Below, one piece after another: positions 10,537-22,495 of a DNA stretch of 64,000 bases. Numbering within the stretch: position 1 is the stretch's first letter; each line of letters begins with the position of its first letter. The notes under the pieces are model-generated. The model did no database searches. It was not told the DNA's origin and worked only from the letters and a program-made list of their open reading frames with translations. A program made the translations under genes and the position numbers. This DNA is from Hemileia vastatrix. Its lineage: Eukaryota; Basidiomycota; Pucciniomycetes; Pucciniales; Zaghouaniaceae. The stretch is taken from assembly GCA_030280995.1 (NCBI GenBank), contig JASXTE010000017.1:8575998-8639997 (forward strand). The letters are read 5' to 3'.

Positions 10537-10820
10537 TATTAATGAAACTTTATGGATTCCTCCGCAATGAGGATAAACTATGATATCAATGAAAATTTAT
10601 GGATCCTCCGCAATGAGGATAAACTATGAAACTTCTTAAATTTTATGGATCCTCCGCAATGAGGATAAACTATGATATCAATGAAACTTTATGGATTCCT
10701 CCGCAATGAGGATAAACTATGAAATTTCTTAAATTTTATCAACTCCGAAATGAGGATAAACTACAATTTTAATGACTTTTATTAAATTTATACCTCCGCA
10801 ACGAGTATAAACTATCTTCT
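10511..10820 (+). repeat. Proximal hairpin array of element A
   Basis: Seven units of CCTC/GAGG, loop CGCAAT or CGAAAT, and tail ATAAACTA, spaced about 45-50 bp. The first encodes the last residues of Pol and its stop. Spacers read 'tgatatcaatgaaactttatggat'-like and are also repeated. Confidence 0.85.
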
Positions 10821-10983
10821 TATTTTTATCAAAAATACTTTACTATCATTACACTGCATATGGGCGATGAAACTGTGATGAAACATAACGAAATGCAAGA
10901 AAACCTTCATTGAAAATTTTCAAAATTAAAATTTCTTAAAATATGGGTGAAGATAGTGTTGGAAAATTTTTTAAAATTTATTG

Positions 10984-11500
10984 GAAGAAGTGTTCACAGG
11001 GGAACCTTCTTAATTTAATATTGGCAAGTGTGGGGGTAATTGATGGGCTGGCTGCTCTATACACAATTACCCCATAATGTTCGTTTCCAAAATTTTCCCT
11101 GTTTCTAGTTGAATCCTGGCTTTGTCTTTTAATTTTAGGAAGTCCACTAAGACTATAAACTGGAACGAATCAAGAGACACCGCTCTCAACGCCGGATTCA
11201 AGATTCTTTTATTTTATTTTGTTTTTGATTTTTTTTTATGTTAGATTGTGATTTCTTTTCTTTAATATATATTATGAATTATTGTAAAGGTGATGCTCAC
11301 TGGTGGTCTCTAATCATTTTTATAAATTGGAGGGAGCCCACCCAGTGATCATCATTATAAAAATTATCTTCTAAAAACTTTCATTTATTTTCTTTTCTTT
11401 TCAATTTCTCAAAATTGTGTAACCACATCAAGTTGCACTTGGATGTGGGTATGATGTCGAGGGTACGGCTCATCAAATGGCCGGGGGGCATCTTTTAAAA
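10984..11500 (+). other. Conserved structured block of element A 3' region
   Basis: Successive stems: GAAG.GTTC/GAAC.CTTC (10987-11009), GGGGTAATTG/CAATTACCCC (11033-11073), an AGTC/GACT unit (11141-11163), TCACTGG/CCAGTGA (11298-11349) enclosing a copy of the polypurine core ATTGGAGGGAG, and CCACATC/GATGTGG (11423-11449). All recur in B, C (37020-37530) and D (55530-56040). No reading frame. Confidence 0.6.
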
Positions 11501-11609
11501 TTTTATTTTAAAATTTTTTTAAGTACTTTTTTTATCTTTCTTTTCACATTCATTTATCTTTCTTTAAAATTAAATTTTAACTTTTATTTCAAAACTATCT
11601 TTTCTAAAA

Positions 11610-11744
11610 TCTGTTATTTTAAATTTTAAAAAAAAAAAATATATAAAAAAAAAAAAAATTAAAAAAAAATAAAAATAAAAAAATAAAAAATAAAAATAAA
11701 TAAAAAAAAATAAATAAAAATAAAATAAAAATAATAAAAAAAAA

Positions 11745-11777
<33 letters not shown>

Positions 11778-11860
11778 AAAAAAAAAAAAAAAATAAATAA
11801 AATTAAAATTAAAATTTATTAATTAAATCAAAATCATTATTATATTTCTTAGTTTTATTT
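11610..11860. repeat. A-rich microsatellite of element A
   Basis: Long A runs broken by T or TAA repeats (for example TAATAATAATAA near 11745), with nothing coding. Confidence 0.8.
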
Positions 11861-11960
11861 TTTTTAGTTTTCATTCTTTTTAGTTTTATTCATTTAGTTT
11901 AGACAGGAAACAGGGTCTAGGAGAACTCAATACCAATGGAATTTTACTTCAAGATATCTG

Positions 11961-12785
11961 TTAGTCCTCCAAGACTTTAAACTGGCTACTGTTCAAGACG
12001 TTCTTTAAGGTTTTTTTTTACACGTATTTTGGATCTGTTAGTCCACCAAGACTTTAAACTGGCTACTGTTCAAGACATTCTTTAAGGTTTTTTTTACACG
12101 AATTTTGGAGCTGTTAGTCCTCCAAGACTTTAAACTGGCTAATTTTCAAGACTTTCATTAAAGATTTTATATTGGAGCTGTTAGTCCTTCAAGACTTTAA
12201 ACTGAATTTCAAGGATTTTCAAGATTTTATGGATATTTTTGGAGACGGATTTTTTTTATATAAATCAAATGTTAGGTCCACCATGACCTTAAACTGGAGT
12301 GTTATCAAATGTTAGGTCCACCAAGACCTTAAACTGGACTATTATCAAGTGTTGGGTCCACCATGACCTTAAACTGAACTTCTTATCGATTAAATGTTTG
12401 GTCCACCATGACTTTAAACTGGTAGTTCATTCATTGTTTAGTCCACTATGACTTTAAACTAGAAAATTAATATCTGCAGGATAATTCAACATTCATTGGA
12501 CCACTATGGCCTTATATTGGATTACTTGTCGATCAAATGTTTGGTCCACTATGACATTAAACTGGATTATCAAATTTATTCAATCTTTGGTCAAGCCTAG
12601 GCCTTACTTAGGAATATATCAAGACATTTATGCACTTAAACGATCTTTGGTCCACCAAGACCATAAACTGGCAATCGATTATATGTTTGGTCCACCAAGA
12701 CTTTAAACTGGAATGTCAATCTTGTTTGGATAACTCAATTCAATCTTTTAATTTATCACTGTCCACTAAGACTTTAAACTGGTTA
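11961..12785 (+). repeat. Distal hairpin array of element A
   Basis: At least 14 units. The first block (11963-12210) uses AGTC/GACT with loop CTCCAA or CACCAA. The second (12275 onward) uses GGTC/GACC with loop CACCAT, CACCAA or CACTAT. Both keep the tail TTAAACTGG. Some units have a G-U-compatible stem (GGTC with GACT). Spacing is 42-85 bp. Confidence 0.85.
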
Positions 12786-12829
12786 TTCAATTATTTCTGG
12801 AATTGGGTGTTGATAAGCTTTAGGAGGCT

Positions 12830-13437
12830 AAAATTTTAGGTGGTGATGATGCTAAAGAAAGCATAATGGTTAATTAGGTAAAATTTGTGGCGCTTTAACA
12901 TGGTCTAAAGTTAATATTATTATTGGAAGCCTGGCAAAAGTATTTTATGGGTTTGCTGTAAAGCAAAGTTTGAAAATTGTGATGAGGAATCAGAAGTTAG
13001 GATGGTAGTTGGATTTTAGGGAATGATTTTTTTTAGTGCCTCATAGTTAGGCCATTTTTTTTGGTGTGAAGCTTGGAGGACCTTATGGCGAGATTGGAAT
13101 CATAGAATTCGGCTCAGTGGGGGGCCCTATGAGGTTGGAATCAGGAGTATTCGGCTCATAGGAAGATCCACTCTCTCAATGCTGTGACAAGAAGGAAGAC
13201 TGGTATATGGGAGTCTGAAGGGATTCAAACCTTGCTCTCAGTAGTGGAATCATCACAAGATTTATATTATTTTATTTTATGTTATATCAAGCCAGAGAAG
13301 AAGAAAGAACGTTTTTATTATAAAGATTTATAAGAAGACCAGCTAAAACAAATTTATCAAATTATTTTATTAGATAAGATAATTCTTTTGGAATTTCTCA
13401 ACCACTTATGCAAAGTTATAAGAATGGGGACATTCTC
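12830..13437 (+). other. Element A 3' segment lacking the antisense gene
   Basis: Collinear with D 57780-58330. It then jumps, at about 13410, to the sequence that in D lies just before the PPT (from about 59068). Roughly 730 bp containing D's zinc-cluster gene are missing. No coding potential remains. Confidence 0.7.
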
Positions 13438-13451
13438 GATTGGAGGGAGGA
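13438..13451 (+). other. Polypurine tract of element A
   Basis: GATTGGAGGGAGGA directly abuts the TGTGG start of the 3' LTR, the expected plus-strand priming site. The preceding 'GAATGGGGACATTCTC' is shared with C, D and F. Confidence 0.85.
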
Positions 13452-14553
13452 TGTGGTAGCCTAAAGTTTAGTACGGCACCTAAGTATGTAAATGGAGTTA
13501 TCACGGCATGCAAGATTGGCGTTATTTTTTTTTATAAAAGGGTTTTATTTAATTTATTTGAGTTTTAAATATGAAGAAATTGGTCACGAGCGAATGCCTA
13601 CACGAAAACAATTTATTTTACGGAGAAAACTTATTTTTACGGTCTGAAAAATTTATAAGTATCAAGTCGAGTCACTTAAGAACCTTGGGAAATTTTCCCA
13701 GAATTTTTACTATTTTTCTTATATTTTTAAATGAATTTTAAAGTTTTATAGAAATATTTACGTTTTCAAAAATTACTTAACTTTGATGAATTTTCACGGG
13801 GTAATTAGAGCTGCGCAGACTACGAAAATTAGTTTGGTATGTAAAGGGGAAGTAGCTCTATTATGTGTAATTTTTCTAGATTTTTTATTATAGTTTTAAG
13901 GTTCTAAATTGAGTCCGGAAGTCCGGACGGACTCCGTACGGACTCCGTACGGGCTCCGGATTGACTCTGGAAGAGCTCTGGAGGGGAAAACTTAGGCACG
14001 TGACTAGGAATACTTAAGCGCTTCTCAAACTCGAAATTGAGAAGGGGGGACACATCATACAGCTTAATCATTAACCACCACGGTCTCATTTTTTTATTAC
14101 TCAACAAATTAAATAAATTTGTAATACCCTTATAACTTTATATTTTATATATAACATTTTAGAAATACTACTCAACAATTAAAATAACACTTCATACAGG
14201 GTATCTTTAGAAAGGTCTTCATCTCTGGGACTTGATTATTGCTGTCTCATAAAAATTTAAAAAATATTATAAAAACATAAAAGTCAATCTTTTCAGATCT
14301 TTCACTGGTACACCTTAATTGTTGTTATCAGTATTTCTTTATCAACAGCCACGATCATTTAATCTCAATAAGCGTTAATTATTTTAGAGTTTCATTATTT
14401 TTATCAATCAGATCCAAGTAGATTGGTTAGCTTAGTGATTTAGAACACCTACTTTGTTATTTTTATTGGAAGGACGGGGTTTTCAGCTAAATCCACATAT
14501 CTCCTCCAGATTCTGCTTACAGCAAGGCGACTGTAAGAGTTTACCTTACCATA
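13452..14553 (+). repeat. 3' LTR of element A
   Basis: 1102 bp, same length as the 5' LTR and differing at few sites (for example within the CGG box and one base of 'ctccGgat/ctccAgat'). It is followed by the target duplication and then element B. Confidence 0.9.
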
Positions 14554-14557
14554 ACGA

Positions 14558-14640
14558 TTGTTGAAATAGTTTACCCTCATTTCGGAGTTAACTTTCAAAT
14601 GATTGTAGCAAAAGTTGAACCCCATTTTGGAGTTAACTTT
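14558..14640 (-). repeat. Proximal array of element B (right of A)
   Basis: A minus-strand unit, CTCCGAAATGAGGGTAAACTA (14570-14590), and a decayed one near 14613-14635, just past the Pol stop (14633-14635). It continues at 3528 on the other side of A. Confidence 0.65.
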
Positions 14641-17600
14641 TGGCACTCCTGGTGCCCCTAGGATCGAATCGTTTGACTTGATCAGCCGCTATCCTCTTCT
14701 TTAGAACTACTACATCCAATTCTTCCAAAAAATATGAACTGCCAGACACCTGTTCTCTGACTTTATAAGGTCCATTCCACCTATCTGCAAACATCTTCCC
14801 CCACTAGCTTTTCAAACTCCTACTATACACCAAAACCATATCTCCAGTCTTCAAAGGTTTCCTGAGCCTGTGTGCTAATCTTTCATCCCAATACCTTACT
14901 GAATGATTTCTGATTTTAATCATTCTAGAATATGCTTTTTCTAAGTATTCTTCTTTCTTCTCCAGATGCATCATTCTTGCACATAACAATTCTTCAGTAG
15001 TGTTAGCAGCATCCCAATCTACTCCAAGATATGATTCAGCCTCTAAATCAACTGGTAAAACTTCTTTTTGTCCAAAAACTAGTTCTTAGGGTGAATATCC
15101 AGTCGTCCTTTTGACAGTGATTCTGTCAGCAAATAATACTAAGGGTAAATAGTGCCTCCATTTTTCAGAACTTGTTCCACACATTTTAACTAATGCATCC
15201 TTTATAACTTGATGCCCTCTTTCAACCATTCCTTCAGCTTCAGGATAATAAGGAGTTGCTACCCTAACCTTCAATCTAACCTTTGATATACCTTCCCTAA
15301 ATTCTGCCCCAAATTCAGGTCCTCCATCAACCGTTACCAATTTCATAACCCCATATCTATACACCCAATCCTTCAACGAGAAATCTGCCACATTTTTGGC
15401 ATTTAAATTAATAAGAGGTGCTGCCTCTACCCAACCAGATAAATCATCTATGGCTACAATTAAATATTTATATCTCTCTTCTTTTATATGAAAAGTATCC
15501 AAACTAACCCTACCAAAAAGAGTGTTTTCACCGGTTGCATGTCCAGGTTCTTTTGGCCTTAGATAACTCCTTCTTTGACATTCTTCACATGACTGAACCC
15601 ATTTCTTAACAGCCATCTTCATACCAGGCCACCAAAATCTATCAGTAATTTGTCTATATGTCTTGCCCATTCCCCTATGACTGAGATCTTCATGCAGTGC
15701 TTTCATAACCAACTCTTGCCCTTTATTTTGAGAAACTACTACTTGAGGATTTGGATACCTCCTTTTCATCAATCTTTCTCCAGATATATAAAATGCTGGG
15801 GTCTTTCTCTTAATAGCCATCCAGTCATCATCATCACATTCCTCTGGCCTTTCCAGAGTCAACAAATATTTTACCAAAACATAATAAAACCCAGTCTGTC
15901 CCCAGACCTCATCTTTAAAATCCAATAAAATAACATCCAAGGGCACTTCCCTATCACCTATATCACCTGCACTTGCATGAGCCATAAGCTTATTTGATTG
16001 AGTTTGATTGATAAACAAACAAAATTTTTCATCTTTAAATTTTGAAACTTCAAATCTCTTTTAAACCAAATTTTTATCAACCTCTTTACCACCCTTTTTA
16101 GTATCTCCTTCTTCATCATCATCATAAAATCTTTGCTTTACCGAATTTATATCTATACCCAACCTCTCTTTGACCAATTTTTCTAAACTTCCTACATATA
16201 CACCATTAACCAATCTACTACCATCCCATACTACCACATCATTCTCATCCACATATAAACTTTCCACACTTTCATTATCCTCATATCCCACATATTCATC
16301 CCACTTTATACAACCAGCCAGTTTAACCTCATGGGGCAGGTCTTCATCACAATCATCTATACACAATAGTCCTGCCAGTTTAACCTCATGGGGGAGGTAT
16401 GGAAATTATTCAGCTCCTTTAATGCTGGCTTTAATAAAAGGTATGTCTTCATCAAATTCTTCTGAGTCTGAATCTTCTTCAGTTGGTGGCCTTCTTGACA
16501 ATCCATCTGGCATAGTAAACGTTTTTCCAGGCTTATGAACCAAATCAAATGAGAAATGCTTAATAAAATCTAACCATCTAGTCATGGGAGCATTTGGTAA
16601 ACTTGGGGAATTGATCATCTGAATTAAGGACTTCGCGTCCACTTGAAGTTCAAAGTTTTGTCCCCATAAAACATTTTGCAATTTCCTCAAAAAATTTTCC
16701 ACACCACAGAGTTCTGATGTAGGTTGAGAATATCTTGATTCTACCTCAGTAAAAACTACAGATTCATACCTGACTGGTCTAATATAACCAGCTTTATCCA
16801 TCTGAGAAAAGACCGCCTCAGCAGCAATCAGACTTGAGTCAACTGCTAAATAAATTCTACCTGCATCTTTTCCATAATCCAACTTATGCAGAACAATATC
16901 TTTTCCCACAACATTCTTCAGCTTCACAAACGCCTTCTCGCACTCTTCATCCAGCTCCCAGTCTGCATCCTTTCTTTTTAACCTTCTCAATGGAGCTTCT
17001 AATGAAGAAAAGTCCTTGATAAGCATTCTAACGTAAACACAAACCCCTAAAAATCCTCTAACTTTGGTTGTATTCTTGGGTCTTGGCCAGGACTAAATTT
17101 TATTCACTTTCTTCTTGGACATAATCCTACCCTCATTACATACCACATGACCTAAAATCTCTAAAGCTTGCACACAACATAAAAATTTTGAACCCGAAAT
17201 AGTTAAACCAGCTTCTTCAATTCTAAAAAAGATCCTCTCTAAAGAAATTGCATACTCCCAGATGAATTTTTGTATCCCTGGGTTCTCCTTCAACACTTCG
17301 TTTTTGTAATCTGTTGAAGGTCCTTTAATTCCTCCATCTTCAATAAAGATTCCAGCATATTGAGGAATTTCATCTTGAAGACTCCAAGCCATCTGAGCAT
17401 GATATACGCCAACTGAATTTGTTGCTCCTTGAGGTAATCTTGTCAATGGTAATCGTCCTAGCGGTGTATCAAAAGTAGTGAGAAGCCTAGAGTCTGGATG
17501 CAACTCTCTCATCATATCCCACATAATATCTCCTAATCCATAACACACTCTCCCAGAAAACGCTTCCACACACTCCTCAGCACTAGGTGGTATACCAGCA

Positions 17601-18770
17601 TCCTTTATTGTAACCCTATTTAATTCCCTGAAATCATGAACTACTCTAAGTTTGCCATTCAATTTCTTGATACAGTATACCGGACTTGAATAACTTGATG
17701 ATGATTGCTCAAACAGTTCAGTGAAAATCTGTTCTCTGACAACTTCAATATAAGATTCTTTTAATGCAGCTGGAAATGGGATTGGTTTTGGCTGCCACGG
17801 TTCATGACATACCACAGGAATCTTGTAAGTCTCCCCATAGGAATACTTCAACACACCCCTCTCCTCTTCTACAAAAGCAATGGTCTTCTCTTGCTTGACC
17901 ATCACATCCAACAACAACTTCTTCTCTTCTCCAGACAACCAACCATCAGGTCCAAAATTAACAAAACCTAATCTATCAAAATGATTCTTGACATTTCAGA
18001 AAATTTGGGCAGATTCTTCACCAAGGGACATTCATAAGGATCTCTTGATAGCCTTGGTCTTCTCAAAGGTGGATTTAATTCAGCGGGTAGCGGTTCATTA
18101 ATTGGTTGTATTTTATTTGCTACCTTCTTATATTTTTCTGCTTCCACATCTACATAAGCTTGAGGTAAAATATTAATTTTTGTATCACCATTAAAAATTT
18201 CATCAAAGGAATTCCCTTCTTTTTCAGAATCAGAATAAGAATAAGCAGAAAAATATTTTATTTCATTTTTAAATTTAACCTTCTTCACTTATCCCTTGTC
18301 TAATTTTTCAACAAATTTTTCAAAACCTTTAAATTCCTTATCCATCATAAAATCCCCTGTAAAAAAAGTTGGCAGTTTATCCTCTTGCTGGAGGACCGGA
18401 ATTGAATTATCACAAAAATTATTTTTTGTGTTTTAATTATACTATGATTTTTTATAGAATTTTGATGAAATAATTGCAGTTTACCCTCTTGCTGGATTTC
18501 AGAAAATAAACCATTCCAATTTTTATTCAACATAATATTTCCCATCTTCCCTCTTGATCCATTCTTGAATGTGATCAAAAATCTTGACAGAGAAGTGAGA
18601 CAAACTGAAAATTTGAAAACATAATAACAATTTAACGTATTATTAACAGAAAATAATTGAGAATCCACTTGAATTACCTCCAAGTGAGCTGACCTGTTGC
18701 AATCTGGGATCTCATCCTTGGGAGAGATTTCAACATTAGAGTGATCAGCCCCTGCTACCCCAAAAAATGA
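14633..18770 (-). pseudogene. pol: Pol of element B, multiply interrupted
   Basis: Same domain order as A Pol: RT 17090-17940 with the catalytic FIDD changed to FIED (GIFIEDGG), RT/RNase H 16400-17030, spacer with LPHEVKLAG hairpin units near 16320-16400, integrase 15086-16018 with HHCC, LDTFH, VDGGPEFG and GMVERG, and the GPY/F region 14640-14990. Stops at several joints and frameshifts break it. Motif A is also altered (DIMWDMMREL). RT is probably inactive even ignoring the stops. Confidence 0.85.
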
Positions 18771-18883
18771 GGGTCTCTATAATTCCCCTCAAAACACAAT
18801 TCATTATAAGCCATTTGTTTAATACACCGCTTCTTGGTGCATACACAACATTGACACATAGTGGTCACCCCAAGCCTAATTTC

Positions 18884-21250
18884 TCAACCTTCATCTCCTA
18901 GGGGTGCTAGATGCATATAAAGCCTTCTCATATTGTCCCCTGTAATCTCCAAACTAATGCCCATACCAGCTTGATAACCAATCTTGGCTTCAAAATCCAT
19001 CAAAAAAGGACAACTAAGAACCGTTTTAACAGCTCCTCTGGCCACATTGAAATGAACCTTTCCAACCAATCCACCAACACATAATGTAACATGCTCTGCT
19101 GTGCCCATCAGCTCAGTTTCATGCCCTCCAATACCTCTGAGATTACCACCAGTGCCAGATTTAATTGGAAAGCCTATAATCATTGCTTGCTCTAAAGAAA
19201 TCAAATTAATTTGAGACCCAGAATCTACTAGGGCCTTAACCTCTCTACCATTGAGAGTAACCATCAAATAACCTAAAGATGCAGAAAAATGAGTTTCCAC
19301 CTCCTCACCAAACTTCTCCACATTTTCACATATATATTCCACCTCTCCAGTGGACACTCTTCTCCTTGTCAGATGCTTCTTCTGCTTTTTTGAAAGGGCT
19401 GGACTAATCGTAAATAATTCACCTAAGGATAAAGGAATTTGAAAATGATTCAATCTTCCTAAAACTGTTTCCATCGCATTCTCTTGTCCAGCAAAAATTG
19501 GCCTCTCATATTGAGCCCTAGATTTTGTTACCTTGGCCCTGGGCACCTCTTGGGGACCCACATTGCCATCTTCACTACTAACAACCCTAGCTCCATAACC
19601 AGCTACTTTCACTAATCCAGATCCATCACTGGTCCTCCTTACCTCTTCCATAGGAGTAGGACCACTAAAACTTGGTCTGGGAAGAGATGTCAAAGGTAAA
19701 TCCTCCTCAGAATCTGAATCTTTGTCCACCGGCATAGGCTCACCATTTAAATCCAACTTTCCAAAACTAGGAGGCCCCATATCAGCCATCCCCTTCTGCA
19801 TATTATAAATTTTGTCCTTAGAGTAAGGTTTCTTTTCCAACTTTTTAATTTCTGCCTTGCCTGGTTTAGCCCTTAATTGGCTCTGAATTCTACTCTTAGC
19901 TTTAGTAGCAGCTGCTCTTCTAGAAGCATTGACATCATATTCACCAGCCATACAACTTTCCTCTGCCCTTATCACAGAGGATAACTCCAAACCACCAAAT
20001 GAAGCTGAGTAAATTGCCTTTTTGACCTCTTTACCTTTTCCTTTATCTACCTTTTCCACATCTTTACCATCTTTAACCTTTTCTTCATCATCACCAGGTA
20101 ACTGTTCAAACCTGGTCCTTTTCCCCAAATACATATTCCTCCCCAACAAATCCAAGGGAGCTTGACCTTCACTGTACTTGATGAAAGATCCATCAGGGAT
20201 TTTATAAACCTTTCCATCAAATTTTACTCTACCAGAAATCTAGTCCCTATCCAAAAAATAACATTGTCCAGCCTTGTGTCCCCTCTTATTACAATAAGAG
20301 CACACCCTGGACTTGCCATATCCACCTCTAAAACCATTCCCAACATTACCATTAAATCTATAATTCCTCCTCTCATAACCTCTAGATTGGTAAGAAGAAG
20401 AAGTTGAAGTCGAAGCCACATGTGCTCTATTGGCTTTTTGAGTCTCTTAAACAAATATCTTTTATTGTTTAGTTAAATTGGCCAAGTGATTGAGCATCTT
20501 GTTGTCTAAATTTCCCTCAACTTTAGAAACAGGCTGTCCCATCTGAGCCTTCTTGGATTCTTGAGCTTGAATCATGATATTGTTGTTTTCAGCCAATACT
20601 TCACTAATTTTGCTAACATATTGAGTACATGATTCTTGATATTTTTCCAGTGCCATGAGTTTTAAGTAGCCTTGAATATTCTCCTTGATGATCTCCAAAG
20701 CTAGCAGTTTCTGTTCACCATTAGGCAGATCCTTCATCAAAATTTTCCTAGACAGTTCTTTTAAAACATCTATCCTAAATTCCCTACTAAAAGAAGACCA
20801 GAATAGATCCTTGGCCTGAATTTCATGGCCCAATTCCTCCACCAAAATCAGATATTCCACCACTTCATCAAACTGTCCCCCTAACTTTTGGAAGTCCACC
20901 ATATTACAAACACCACCTTTATCTTGCCAATTACTGACAATCTTATTGAGATCCACCATAGTATACCTGACACCCCATCTATCAAATATCTTATTTGACA
21001 GCCTTATTCAATCAAAACTTTTATAACCCTCCATAGAAATGACCTCCTTTTCCACCTCTCTGTTAACAATAAAAAACATGATCTGCTTTACCATATCCAG
21101 GTTAGTAGCTCCATCCACCAAAGCAGAAGCTTCATATCTGCTCAAAAACCATTTAACTTCTTCCCCATTAAACTTGGGTCCATCCCAAGAAACAATCCTA
21201 ACTGATGGTGTCATAGGAAGAGACACACCAGATCCAGCAGCAGAAGACAC
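18884..21250 (-). pseudogene. gag-pro: Gag-protease of element B, frameshifted
   Basis: Starts at ATG 21250 (MSSAAGSG). Capsid-like N-terminus matches D; segments lie at 21008-21250, 20462-20959 and 18884-20155 in shifting frames. A CCHC knuckle (CSYCNKRGHKAGQC) is readable near 20260-20310 in a frame different from its neighbours. An aspartic protease motif, VDSGSQINLIS, lies near 19190-19230, followed by GTGGNLRGIGG. This is the full Gag-Pro arrangement of the family that A has lost. The slip-site region (18755-18770) follows. Confidence 0.85.
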
Positions 21251-21402
21251 CCTAATAGATTAGATTAAAGATAAAGCGTTCCAATAAGTGAGCCTCTTTC
21301 AGGCTAAGATAAATAAATCAATAAGAGTTTCAGAAAGCAAGCCTCTTGAAGGCTAAAAGTCCAAGTATCAAGTAAATTCTTTTAAAAGCTAGAGAAATTG
21401 AA

Positions 21403-21419
21403 CCCCATGTTGGGCGCCA
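21403..21419 (-). other. Primer-binding site of element B
   Basis: Minus-strand TGGCGCCCAACATGGGG, identical to that of A, next to the LTR end. The leader (21251-21402) contains the paired AGCCT/AGGCT hairpins. Confidence 0.8.
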
Positions 21420-21422
21420 AAT

Positions 21423-22495
21423 ATGTATGTAGACTCTTACATTTGCCGTGCTGTAAGCAGAATCTGAAGGGGTTGGATAATCAGAGAAAACCCTGTCCCT
21501 CTAAATGAATTTGTGAGTTTTTTAGATCAATAAGCTTAAAATTCTACTTGATAATAATAAAGAATGAAACCCTGTTTAATTAACACTTGTTAGGATGATT
21601 GAGCGGCTCTTCTGTTCAAAACAACTGAAATGCAACATTAAAGTTACACCAGAAACAATATTTTAAAAGAAAGAAGTTTTAATGTTTTTATATTTTAATA
21701 ATTTTTGAAAACAGATACTATAAATAATTCCCTGGAGTTGAGACCTTTCTAAAGATACCCTATATGTTAATGTTTAAGAGTTCTTGAGTATAATATTTAA
21801 AGTGTTATGTAAAATTGTTATTTTATAAGGGTATTACAAATAATTAATTATTTTGTTGACAAAAGAAAAATATGAATAATGGTTGTTATAATAATGTATC
21901 TCTTGGTATGTGATCTATGTGATCTATGAGATCTATGAGATGCCCAATTTCGAGTCTGAGGTGTCCTTAAGAATACTTAGTCATGTGCCTAATTTTCCCT
22001 TCCAGAGCACAGCCAGAACTCATCCGGACCTCTGGACTCAATTAGAGCCTTAAAACTATAATAAAAAGTTGAGAAACATTACACATAATAGAGCTACTTT
22101 TCCTTGACATTCCTAACTATTTTTTGTAGTGTGTGTAGCTCTATTCACCCTGTGAAAAATTACCAAAGTTAAGTTATTTTTGAAAATTGTAAATAATTTA
22201 ATAAATCTTTAAAAATCAATTAAAAGTATAAGAAAAATAGTAAAAATTCAGGGAAAATTCCCAAAGGTTCTTGAGCTTCTTGAATTTTATTAAATTTAAT
22301 TTTACAGCCGTAAAAAATCATATTACACGTGAAATTAATAAATATGACTTAAAATTCATATTTTTTCTTTTTCAACTTTATTTTTTGTTAATAATAAAAT
22401 ATTTTAAACTAATACGGCTTCTCCAATAACCGTCCTATTCCCAATAAATATTCTAAATAGACTTTTAGGGTTGTACTAATATTTGCAATGCCACA
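21423..22495 (-). repeat. 5' LTR of element B
   Basis: Minus-strand start TGTGGCATTG at 22495. It ends near 21423 after the U5 hairpin (CTTACA/TGTAAG) and TCTACATACATA. It is related to, but clearly diverged from, the A/D LTR; the CGG box is nearly gone. A polypurine-like tract lies outside it (22496-22510), so it may also serve as the 3' LTR of element F. Confidence 0.8.

Larger units (their letters stand above)
3543..14553 (+). mobile_element. Ty3/gypsy element A, youngest copy, nested in B
   Basis: It has 1102-bp LTRs (3543-4644 and 13452-14553) that differ at only a handful of positions by eye. AACGA precedes the 5' LTR (3538-3542) and follows the 3' LTR (14553-14557, sharing the ambiguous terminal A). 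The internal region holds a PBS, an atypical Gag, Pol with a single stop, and 2.9 kb of structured 3' sequence. It lies within B's proximal hairpin array. It lacks a CCHC knuckle, a protease and the antisense zinc-cluster gene, so it probably needs help from relatives. Confidence 0.9.
1..22495 (-). mobile_element. Ty3/gypsy element B (composite, split by A; 3' LTR outside window)
   Basis: In element order: 5' LTR 21423-22495, PBS 21403-21419, Gag-Pro 18884-21250, Pol 14633-18770, proximal array 14558-14600, then (after the A insertion) 3542 down to 1, including an antisense zinc-cluster relic. The 3' LTR would lie left of position 1. Coding parts carry several frameshifts and stops, so this copy is dead. 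Its LTR starts TGTGGCATTG, differing from the TGTGGTAGCC LTRs of A and D but sharing the TGTGG start and the U5 hairpin. Confidence 0.85.

Noticed and set aside
10511..12785. CRISPR-like array
   Set aside because: Repeats are short, spacing is irregular, spacers are themselves similar, there are no cas genes, and the context is a eukaryotic retrotransposon.
12506..12839. Two overlapping plus frames in the distal array (also 57350-57653)
   Set aside because: Repeat-driven open frames without conservation of reading frame between A and D.
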